From: Cecembia calidifontis
Lineage (GTDB): Bacteria; Bacteroidota; Bacteroidia; Cytophagales; Cyclobacteriaceae
Direction of reading: 5' to 3'
Assembly: GCF_004216715.1 (NCBI RefSeq)
Contig: NZ_SGXG01000001.1
Coordinates: 1,116,001 to 1,180,000, forward strand
Length of the DNA stretch: 64,000 bases
Positions 53,519-61,007 of the stretch are shown here, one piece after another (within the stretch, counting starts at the first letter, position 1; every line of letters starts with the position of its first letter). The notes under the pieces were generated by a model, which ran no database searches, had not been told where the DNA came from, and was given only the letters and a program-made list of their open reading frames with translations. Made by a program: the position numbers and the translations under genes.

Positions 53519-54112
53519 TTATTCTGTCCAAGCCTTGCCTACCTCGCTGTAGTCGATGCAACCTTTGAAAGGACCAGGAATAGGATCGTAGGCCAGGTAC
53601 TCTGTCCCAATTTTTTCTGAATGAAAATAACCCAATAAAGCCAACTCCTTCATCATGCGATAAAATGGAAATTCATCAGCATCGGCAAAATTATAAGCCC
53701 AAAGCGCACCGGGCAACGGGCCTGATTTTTCCTCAAAATCTTTGATCACCTCATCTTTTTTGAGATCATCCAGTTTGACAAAATCTTTGCCCTGCTTGGA
53801 CTTGGCGCTTGCATTGAAAGAATCCAATCCTGCGGCAAAGCCTTTCTGGATTTTTTCAGGAAATGCAGAGGCCAGGATTTTATCAATGAACTCATCCGTT
53901 CCTACATCCAGTGCTCCCGGTGTATCGGTACGTGGAAGAATTCTATCTACCAGTGCAGAAAGAATTTTTGCCTGTTCCTGATTAAGTATTTTTGGGGTCC
54001 AAGAGAGTTTTTCGCCTGTTCCACAGGATTGGACAATTGAGCTTATGGTGGCACCGGTTATTGCATATCCCAATATCATTGCAGTGCCTTTTAAGGCTTC
54101 TCTTCTGTTCAT
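53519..54112 (-). CDS. Tat-signal small subunit, gluconate 2-dehydrogenase subunit 3 family (copy 2)
   Basis: A 197-residue protein with twin-arginine motif NRREALK (2-8) and lipobox VQSC (Cys30). The C-terminal GYFHSEKIG and YDPIPGPFKGC motifs match those of copy 1 at 35193. It follows the GMC gene by 12 bp, so the two are translated from one message. Family precedent is a folded complex exported by the Tat pathway with the catalytic subunit as passenger. The mature sequence is clearly diverged from copy 1, so the duplication is not recent. Confidence 0.9.
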   Translation of the reverse strand: MNRREALKGTAMILGYAITGATISSIVQSCGTGEKLSWTPKILNQEQAKILSALVDRILPRTDTPGALDVGTDEFIDKILASAFPEKIQKGFAAGLDSFNASAKSKQGKDFVKLDDLKKDEVIKDFEEKSGPLPGALWAYNFADADEFPFYRMMKELALLGYFHSEKIGTEYLAYDPIPGPFKGCIDYSEVGKAWTE

Positions 54113-54124
54113 GATTGAATAGGT

Positions 54125-55831
54125 TTAAAGGTTTCCACGGTTCATTTCTTTCATAGCATGGTCCACTGCCCTTGCGGTCAGGGCCATATAAGTAATAGAA
54201 GGGTTCTGTGTCCCTGAGGAGGTCATGCAGGCCCCATCTGTTACAAAAACATTTGGAACAGTATGTACCTGATTGAATGCATTAAGCACGGAGGTTTTGG
54301 GATCACGTCCCATCCTGGCGGTTCCCATTTCATGCACACCAATACCCAGCGCACCGCCGTTATCAAAAGTACTCACATTTTTCAACCCTGCAGCTTCCAG
54401 CATTTCTGCGGCATCGGACATGATGTATTTCCTCATGGTGAGCTCATTTTCCTTGTAGCCGGCATCAAAAACCATTTTCGGAATGCCCCATTCATCTTTT
54501 TCTGTGGGGTGCAGGTACATTCTGTTTTCATGGTAAGGGAGAACCTCCCCAAAGCCTCCTATCCTAAAGGTCCATTTCCCGGCCTGCATCATTTTGTCTT
54601 TGAAATCCGCCCCGAAATCCTTGCTGTTGGCTCCTCTGCCCCAATTGCTGCGGGTAGCTCCACCTTGGTATCCATAACCCCGGAGGAAGGCATCGGTTTT
54701 GGTCTGTTCATTGATATTGCGGAACCTTGGGATGTAAATGCCATTCGGTCTACGTCCTTTGTAATACTTGTCTTCCATACCATCAAAAGTTCCCATTGCA
54801 CCCAAGCGGTAATGATGGTCCATGATATTGTGTCCCAATTCTCCTGAATCATTGCCCAAGCCATTTGGAAACCTGTTCGAGGTGGAGTTGAGCATGATGG
54901 CCGCCGTGGCAGGGGCCGAAGCATTTAAGAAAATGATTCGGGCATAATATTCCGTCATTACCTTGCTTTCCCGGTCCACTACCCTTACTCCACTGGCCCT
55001 CCCGCTCTTTTCATCATAGATCACAGAATGGACCACCGAATTGGGTCTGAGGGTGAGGTTGCCCGTCTTGGCTGCATCGGGTAGGGTGACCGAAATAGAG
55101 CTAAAATAGGCACCATAAGGACAGCCTCTATGACATCTGTTGCGGGACTGACAAGCACCTCTGCCGTTATGTTCTACCGTGAGATTCGCCACCCGGCCTA
55201 TAGTCATGTAGCGAAAGGGAAATTTGGATTCGATTTCTTTTTTGACATGTTTTTCCAGGCAGTTCATTTCCATAGGAGGTAAAAACTGTCCATCAGGTAA
55301 ATGAGGAAGCCCCATTTTTTCACCGGAAACGCCCACATACCGTTCTGCATAATCATACCAGGGAGCAATATCCTTGTAGCGGATTGGCCAATCAATCCCT
55401 ATGCCTTCTTTGGCATTGGCTTCAAAGTCCAGATCAGACCAACGATAGCACTGCCTTCCCCACAGGAGTGAACGCCCTCCGGTCACATCAGCACGGATCC
55501 AGTCAAACTGTTGCTCTTCGATATAGGGATCTGCCCTATCGTTGTGGTAAAAATGTTTATTATCCTCATTGACAAATCCGGAACGGACCTGCACATAGAA
55601 GTCTTCCCGCTCGGAATGGGTAAGCTTTCCGCGGTTTTCAAAGTCCCATGGATCCATATTCATGGTGGGATAATCCTGTATGTGGGTGACCAGACGCCCT
55701 CTCTCCAGAACAAGGGTTTTGAGGCCTTTTTCACAAAGTTCTTTGGCGGCAAAGCCACCGGAAATCCCGGAACCGACCACAATGGCATCATAGGTGTTTT
55801 CTGCCACCGCTTTGATGTTGAGGTTACTCAT
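54125..55831 (-). CDS. GMC-family flavin oxidoreductase, periplasmic dehydrogenase catalytic subunit (copy 2)
   Basis: A 568-residue FAD protein, paralogous over its whole length to the one at 35783. It has VGSGISGG (19-26), LERG, the cysteine motif Cys227-x5-Cys233-x3-Cys237, and the C-terminal HEMGTARMG and GTQNPS segments. As in copy 1 there is no signal peptide. A 3Fe-4S cluster and electron delivery to a cytochrome are inferred from the FAD-glucose-dehydrogenase precedent. Its place in a run with an SDR, a GH130 enzyme and an amine oxidase suggests a sugar or sugar-derivative substrate. Confidence 0.9.
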   Translation of the reverse strand: MSNLNIKAVAENTYDAIVVGSGISGGFAAKELCEKGLKTLVLERGRLVTHIQDYPTMNMDPWDFENRGKLTHSEREDFYVQVRSGFVNEDNKHFYHNDRADPYIEEQQFDWIRADVTGGRSLLWGRQCYRWSDLDFEANAKEGIGIDWPIRYKDIAPWYDYAERYVGVSGEKMGLPHLPDGQFLPPMEMNCLEKHVKKEIESKFPFRYMTIGRVANLTVEHNGRGACQSRNRCHRGCPYGAYFSSISVTLPDAAKTGNLTLRPNSVVHSVIYDEKSGRASGVRVVDRESKVMTEYYARIIFLNASAPATAAIMLNSTSNRFPNGLGNDSGELGHNIMDHHYRLGAMGTFDGMEDKYYKGRRPNGIYIPRFRNINEQTKTDAFLRGYGYQGGATRSNWGRGANSKDFGADFKDKMMQAGKWTFRIGGFGEVLPYHENRMYLHPTEKDEWGIPKMVFDAGYKENELTMRKYIMSDAAEMLEAAGLKNVSTFDNGGALGIGVHEMGTARMGRDPKTSVLNAFNQVHTVPNVFVTDGACMTSSGTQNPSITYMALTARAVDHAMKEMNRGNL

Positions 55832-55957
55832 TGAAATTGGGTTTAATTAGGTTAATTGATGATTTTAAACCTATAAGGTAATGAAAAAGCCAATCCAAAA
55901 AAAGTGGAAAAGGATGGAGGGTATAAACAAAAAAAGAAGCCTAGAAGGGAATATATT

Positions 55958-56698
55958 TTATTCTCTCGCTGCGCCTCCATCAATGACCAGGCATGTGCCA
56001 TTCACATATCGCGCCTCGTCAGTAGCCAGGTAAAGGTACCCATAGGCAATGTCCATGGGTTCACCCCAAAAACCTACCGGAATTAATGGCAGCATCTGCT
56101 TCTTCACTTGCTCTGGTATGGCATTGGTCATTTCAGTTTCTATAAAGCCAGGAGCAACACTGTTACAGGTGATGCCATATTTACCCAATTCGAGCGCCCA
56201 GACTTTCGTCATCCCTATTACAGCTGATTTGGTGGCCACATAATTGGTTTGTCCAAAATTTCCCCTCAATCCCACATTGGATGCTGCAGTAACTATTCTG
56301 CCATAACGATTCTCTTTCATCACCTCTGATACGGCTTGCGTGCAATTGAATACTCCTGTTTGATTGACATCTATGACCACATTCCAATCCTCGAGTGACA
56401 TTTTGGCCAAGGTCCTGTCCCGGGTAATGCCGGCATTGTTGATAAGGATATCTATTCTTCCGAATTTTTCTTTGACTCCTTTTACCGCGTGAAAAACAGC
56501 TTCCCGGTCTGCGACGGATAGTTTTCTGAATTCTACCTGATGACCTTTTTCTGTTAGCTCCTCTGCCAATTTCCTGCCTTTTTCAGACATATCCCAAAGG
56601 CTGATTTTGGCTCCTTCCTTGGCAAAAAGGCGCACAGTTGCCTCTCCTATTCCGTTGGCTCCGCCGGTGATGATAGCAACTTTATTTTCTAAACGCAT
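55958..56698 (-). CDS. Short-chain dehydrogenase, FabG-like
   Basis: A 246-residue classical SDR. TGGANGIG (11-18) binds NAD(P), NNAG and the catalytic YVATK (Tyr and Lys near 156-160) are intact, and VAPGFIETEM follows. The sequence resembles 3-oxoacyl-ACP reductase (FabG) and acetoacetyl-CoA reductase (PhbB) more than sugar dehydrogenases. It sits between the GH130 and GMC genes rather than in a fatty acid cluster, and the MDR-MaoC fusion further upstream in the same run could be a functional partner in acyl-thioester handling. Substrate uncertain. Confidence 0.9.
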   Translation of the reverse strand: MRLENKVAIITGGANGIGEATVRLFAKEGAKISLWDMSEKGRKLAEELTEKGHQVEFRKLSVADREAVFHAVKGVKEKFGRIDILINNAGITRDRTLAKMSLEDWNVVIDVNQTGVFNCTQAVSEVMKENRYGRIVTAASNVGLRGNFGQTNYVATKSAVIGMTKVWALELGKYGITCNSVAPGFIETEMTNAIPEQVKKQMLPLIPVGFWGEPMDIAYGYLYLATDEARYVNGTCLVIDGGAARE

Positions 56699-56729
56699 AT
56701 TGGGCTTATTTTCTGATTGAATTTAATAG

Positions 56730-57824
56730 TTATGGTTTCCAAATAACTACCCCGACCATGGAATCGGCAGTACCATAATACAAATACCATTGATTTTTGA
56801 AAAAAACCAATCCTTCTACGAATGTGGTACCATCCACATATTGGCCTGATTTTTCAAAAGGCAATTCCGGTTTAAGGAAAGGATCATCTGTTCGGTCAAG
56901 TAACTTCCAAGGCTCTTCTTTACTGTACAGGGCCTGTCCAGCGGTATAAAGTCGGTTTCCCAAATATTTTACCCCGATATGCTGCTGATTCCCGGCATTA
57001 TATAGCACCACTATTCCATCATCAGTCAACAAAGGCGGGGGCCCTGCTTCAACCAACCAAGAATCAAAATAACCAGGTCGGGGACTCAGTACGGGAGCAA
57101 GATTCCCGTCGATGGTTTCTATGGGTTCCCAGTGGATGAGGTCATCTGAAGAGGCCAACCAGATATGGGGCACTCCAAAATACATCCAGTACTTGTCATG
57201 GAGCTTTGCGGCCACGAGTTTCCCATCTCTCAATTCTGTCAATATTGCTCCTGATTTGGTTTCCTGATTGTGGTATTTCCCATCTTTAAAATCCTTAAAA
57301 ATAGGACCATGCTTTTCCCAATTTTTCAGGTCACGGGAAGTGGCGACAGCCAAACGGGGATATTCCCTGTTCCATTGCGTATAGGTCAGCACATACAAAC
57401 CATCGGCAGTTTCCACGATCCTCGGGTCTTCTGTCCCTCCCGTCCACTCAAACTCTTTTTGATTGTCGTGATCAGGGAAAAATATGGGTTCTGTAAGCCG
57501 CTGATAAGTTTTCCCGTCTTCTGAAATGGCCAAACCCAAGCGGGAGGTATGCCCTCCGATCTCCTTTTCGCCCAGTTTTTCTTCTGCCCGATAGAGCACA
57601 TGGATTTTTCCATCCTTGACAATGGCCGCCGGATTGAAGGTAGCCATGGACTCCCAAAAGACGGTACTTCCACTCATTGGGTCCTGCCAAGAATTTTGAT
57701 CGGTTGGAGAAATGATGGGCTTTGCGTCCATAGGCCTTTCAAAAGGCCCCATCATCCAAGGCTTATGTTGGGCTAAGGATGGTAGGCTAAGAATAAAAAG
57801 TAGGGCAGTAAGGATTTTATTCAT
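56730..57824 (-). CDS. Secreted GH130-like glycosidase/phosphorylase
   Basis: A 364-residue protein with a Sec signal ending SLAQ. The five-bladed propeller motifs of GH130 are visible: FNPAAI, the GGTEDPRI catalytic-acid region, LVEAGPPP and the closing YYGTADSMVG. GH130 enzymes act on beta-mannosides, mostly as phosphorylases in the cytoplasm. Exported members include hydrolases of beta-1,2-mannosides. The signal peptide here argues for the hydrolytic type in the periplasm, where phosphate-dependent cleavage is less useful. That is inference. Confidence 0.85.
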   Translation of the reverse strand: MNKILTALLFILSLPSLAQHKPWMMGPFERPMDAKPIISPTDQNSWQDPMSGSTVFWESMATFNPAAIVKDGKIHVLYRAEEKLGEKEIGGHTSRLGLAISEDGKTYQRLTEPIFFPDHDNQKEFEWTGGTEDPRIVETADGLYVLTYTQWNREYPRLAVATSRDLKNWEKHGPIFKDFKDGKYHNQETKSGAILTELRDGKLVAAKLHDKYWMYFGVPHIWLASSDDLIHWEPIETIDGNLAPVLSPRPGYFDSWLVEAGPPPLLTDDGIVVLYNAGNQQHIGVKYLGNRLYTAGQALYSKEEPWKLLDRTDDPFLKPELPFEKSGQYVDGTTFVEGLVFFKNQWYLYYGTADSMVGVVIWKP

Positions 57825-57859
57825 TTGGATTTTCTCTTTTGATTACTTTTATGAAAATA

Positions 57860-59407
57860 TCAAAATCTCACCATAGAGATCATTTCGGCCACACATACGG
57901 GTTTGTTACTGGCATCCGATTCCATTTCAGCCTTGATATACAGCTTAAGGCTTCCATCAGGGCTTTCCTCTAAATTGGTCAAGCGGGCCATCAGCCTTAC
58001 CTGATCACCTGAAAAAACCGGAGCCGGAAAACGTACTTTGTTGACCCCATAATTCAAGGCCATCTGCACCCCTTCCAAGGGCAAAATTTCATACAGGAGT
58101 TTAGGTGCCAAAGACAAGGTCAAATACCCATGGGCGAGGTTTTTTCCGCCTGGTATCAAAGCCTTAGCCTTTTCAGTATCCACATGGATCCACTGGAAAT
58201 CCTTCGTGGTCTCGGCAAACTTCTGGATAAGTTCCTGACTGACTGTTGTCCAAGAACTTTTGCCCAAACCCTTCCCCACAAACCCCTTCAAATCCTCTAC
58301 CGATCTGAAAACCATTTTTCCACCTTTGCTTTCCGCATTCCGATTTCCCCCTTCCGGGATGTCTTGGTTCTTGTATCTTGTATCTTGATTCTTTTTAAAC
58401 TCTAATTTCTCGTCTTCCGCTTCTTGGCTCTCCTTCACCACCACTACCGCTTTCCCCACCACTTTCCTTTCTATCATGTCCTTCAAGGCCTGCGGAGCTT
58501 CTTCCAGACTGTAAGTTTTATAAATGTGCTGCTTGATTTTTCCCGCCTGTATCATGCCCACCAACTCCGTTAGGTTTTGTTGACTTTGTTTAGGTTCTTC
58601 GGAAGAAAACCTCCCCCAAAATACACCCATCACCGCGCATCCTTTCAACAAGGTCAGGTTGAAAGGGAGCTTGGGGATTTCTCCGGCTGCAAATCCTACC
58701 ACCAAATAGCGCCCTTTCCAGGCCATGCTTCTTAGGGCAGGTTCCGCATATTTGTCCCCCACCACATCCAGGACCACATCTACCCCCTTGCCGGAAGTGA
58801 GTTCCTTTATTTTCTCCTTGAGGTCTTCCTTTTCGTAGTTGATGAGGTGCTTGGCTCCTTTTTCTTGGCAAATGGCCAGTTTTTCGGTAGTGGAGGCTGC
58901 CGCAATTACAGTGGCTCCCATGACTTTACCGAGCTCCACAGCTGCGAGCCCCACGCCTCCAGAAGCGCCCAGCACCAAGAGGGTTTCCCCGGCTTTGAGT
59001 TGTGCTCTGTCTTTTAGGGCATGGTATGCCGTTCCAAAGGTGTAAAGGGTGGAAGCAGCGGTAATATCATCCATAAAAGGAGGGATGGGAAATACCCGAT
59101 CAGCTGCTACTTTTACCTTCTCTGCAAAACCTCCCCAACCACAAAGTGCCAAAACGCGTTGTCCTTTCTGGAAGTGCTTTACTCCGGGACCAACCGAGGC
59201 AATTACCCCGGCCACTTCACCCCCTGGAGAAAAGGGGAGTTCGGGCTTAAACTGGTATTTGTTCTGAATGATGAGCACATCAGGGAAGTTTACGGCGCAG
59301 GCCGCCACTTCAATGACCACCTCTTTTTCTCCTGGGGAAGGATCTGTGGTTTCGGTATATTTCAGGAGCTCAGGACCTCCGTATTCAGTACAAAGAATGG
59401 CTTTCAT
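57860..59407 (-). CDS. Quinone-reductase-like MDR domain fused to a MaoC hotdog domain
   Basis: A 515-residue fusion. Residues 1 to about 325 are a zinc-free medium-chain reductase of the NADPH:quinone oxidoreductase type, with the nucleotide motif LGASGGVGLAA. From about 365 onward comes a MaoC-like (R)-specific enoyl-CoA hydratase domain, with WIHVD-EKAK and GYLTLSLAPKLL. Between them is a charged linker, part of which is encoded by a heptanucleotide tandem repeat (58361-58391). The start is ATG 59407 with no signal peptide. It is the first gene of the minus-strand run and probably works on acyl-CoA or quinone-like substrates. Confidence 0.87.
   Translation of the reverse strand: MKAILCTEYGGPELLKYTETTDPSPGEKEVVIEVAACAVNFPDVLIIQNKYQFKPELPFSPGGEVAGVIASVGPGVKHFQKGQRVLALCGWGGFAEKVKVAADRVFPIPPFMDDITAASTLYTFGTAYHALKDRAQLKAGETLLVLGASGGVGLAAVELGKVMGATVIAAASTTEKLAICQEKGAKHLINYEKEDLKEKIKELTSGKGVDVVLDVVGDKYAEPALRSMAWKGRYLVVGFAAGEIPKLPFNLTLLKGCAVMGVFWGRFSSEEPKQSQQNLTELVGMIQAGKIKQHIYKTYSLEEAPQALKDMIERKVVGKAVVVVKESQEAEDEKLEFKKNQDTRYKNQDIPEGGNRNAESKGGKMVFRSVEDLKGFVGKGLGKSSWTTVSQELIQKFAETTKDFQWIHVDTEKAKALIPGGKNLAHGYLTLSLAPKLLYEILPLEGVQMALNYGVNKVRFPAPVFSGDQVRLMARLTNLEESPDGSLKLYIKAEMESDASNKPVCVAEMISMVRF
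58361..58391 (-). repeat. Heptanucleotide tandem repeat inside the MDR-MaoC gene
   Basis: On the minus strand AAGATAC, AAGATAC and AAGAACC follow each other, then AAGACAT, within the linker coding KKNQDTRYKNQD. Three units equal seven codons, so the frame is kept. Confidence 0.75.
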
Positions 59408-59451
59408 GGATAAAAGTTTTCGGTAAAATAGGCAATTCTTGAGATATAACG

Positions 59452-59459
59452 TAATTTTG
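59452..59459 (+). promoter_or_regulatory. Possible Bacteroidota -7 promoter element for the dipeptidase gene
   Basis: TAATTTTG fits TAnnTTTG, 33 bp before the start at 59493, in the divergent spacer. The -33 box is not clear. Confidence 0.3.
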
Positions 59460-59492
59460 AACCCATCTTAAAAAAACAGAATTAACCCATTT

Positions 59493-60881
59493 ATGTCAGT
59501 AAAACAATATATTCAGAACAATCAGGAGAAATTCCTGAACGAACTTTTTGACTTGTTGCGCATCCCTTCGGTGAGTGCTGACCCCAAATTCAAAAATGAT
59601 GTTTTCGCTGCGGCGGAGTTTGTCAAAGACAGTTTGGAAAAAGCCGGAGCAGATAATGTAGAGCTTTGTCAGACAGCTGGATATCCCATCGTTTACGGAG
59701 AAAAAATCATTGATCCATCTTTGCCTACCATCTTGGTCTATGGCCATTATGATGTGCAGCCTGCCGATCCATATGAGCTATGGGATTCTCCTCCTTTTGA
59801 GCCGGTGATCAAAAAGACCCCAAGACATCCGGAAGGGGCGATTTTTGCCCGTGGTTCTGCAGACGACAAAGGGCAGTTTTATATGCACGTGAAGGCTTTT
59901 GAAGCCATGATGGCCGAAAATGCCATGCCCTGCAATGTGAAATTCATGATAGAGGGAGAAGAGGAAGTGGGTTCCGCCAACCTGGACATTTTTGTAAAGG
60001 AAAATAAGGAGAAATTAAAAGCAGATGTGGTGGTGGTTTCCGATACCCACATGATTTCCTTGGAGCATCCTTCCGTAACTGTTGGTCTTAGAGGTTTGGC
60101 CTATATGGAAGTGGAAGTGACCGGTCCAAACAGGGACTTGCATTCGGGAACCTATGGCGGTGCTGTAGCCAATCCGATCAATATCCTGTGTAAAATGATC
60201 GCTTCCCTACATGATGAAAACAACCACATCACCATTCCAGGATTTTATGACAAAGTGGAGGAATATTCCAAAGCATACAGGGACAACCTGAACAAGGCCC
60301 CATTTGACCTGGAAGCTTACAAAAAAGAATTGGACATTGCTGATGTGCATGGTGAGGTGGGTTACACCACCATCGAAAGGGTTGGTATCCGTCCGACCTT
60401 GGATGTCAATGGTATCTGGGGCGGCTATACCGGTGAGGGCGCCAAAACGGTATTGCCTTCCAAAGCCTTTGCCAAAATTTCCATGAGATTGGTGCCCAAT
60501 CAGGACCATAAGGAGATAGCTAAGCTTTTTGAAGCACATTTCAAGGCCATTGCCCCCAAATCTGTGAAGGTGAAAGTTACTCCCCATCATGGTGGCGCGG
60601 CGGCGGTGGTTTCTACAGAGACCCCGGGTTACAGGGCTGCAGATCTGGCCATTCAGGAGGCATTTGGCAAAAAAGCTATTCCTACAAGGGAAGGTGGCTC
60701 GATTCCGATCTGTGCTTTGTTCCAACAGGAATTGGGGCTGGATCCTATCTTGTTGGGCTTTGGTCTAGATACCGATGCCCTTCATTCGCCCAATGAGCAC
60801 TATGGGGTGAAGAATTACCTGATGGGTATTGAGACCATCGCCTTGTTCTTCAAGCATTTCAAAAACGAAGTAGTCCAATAA
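59493..60881 (+). CDS. M20-family dipeptidase
   Basis: A 462-residue zinc dipeptidase. The metal motifs are GHYDVQPAD near 87, RGSADDKGQ near 120 and GEEEVGS near 154, followed by a lid domain (about 200-380) with the DLHSGTYGG motif. The C-terminal LHSPNEHYGV segment gives a further ligand. This is the carnosinase/CNDP-like branch that cleaves broad dipeptides in the cytoplasm. The length fits the family. A terminator hairpin follows. Confidence 0.93.
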   Translation: MSVKQYIQNNQEKFLNELFDLLRIPSVSADPKFKNDVFAAAEFVKDSLEKAGADNVELCQTAGYPIVYGEKIIDPSLPTILVYGHYDVQPADPYELWDSPPFEPVIKKTPRHPEGAIFARGSADDKGQFYMHVKAFEAMMAENAMPCNVKFMIEGEEEVGSANLDIFVKENKEKLKADVVVVSDTHMISLEHPSVTVGLRGLAYMEVEVTGPNRDLHSGTYGGAVANPINILCKMIASLHDENNHITIPGFYDKVEEYSKAYRDNLNKAPFDLEAYKKELDIADVHGEVGYTTIERVGIRPTLDVNGIWGGYTGEGAKTVLPSKAFAKISMRLVPNQDHKEIAKLFEAHFKAIAPKSVKVKVTPHHGGAAAVVSTETPGYRAADLAIQEAFGKKAIPTREGGSIPICALFQQELGLDPILLGFGLDTDALHSPNEHYGVKNYLMGIETIALFFKHFKNEVVQ

Positions 60882-60890
60882 TTCAAAAAA

Positions 60891-60938
60891 TGAGGCCTTA
60901 AAGTGATTAAAGTTGCTTTTGGGCCTCAGTTTTCTTTT
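60891..60938 (+). terminator. Terminator after the dipeptidase gene
   Basis: TGAGGCC (60891-60897) pairs with GGCCTCA (60922-60928), with a T-rich tail. It lies in the region that a longer reading of dsbD would cover, which argues for the later dsbD start. Confidence 0.75.
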
Positions 60939-61007
60939 GTAACAGGTATCAGTGAACTATTTTCAAAAAAGTTCCATTATTACAGATTAGTAAAGCCAAT
61001 CACCAAG

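Noticed and set aside
60903..61007. Longer dsbD reading frame starting at 60903
   Set aside because: The first 35 codons overlap the dipeptidase terminator and would hide the signal peptide; ATG 61008 gives a normal signal sequence.
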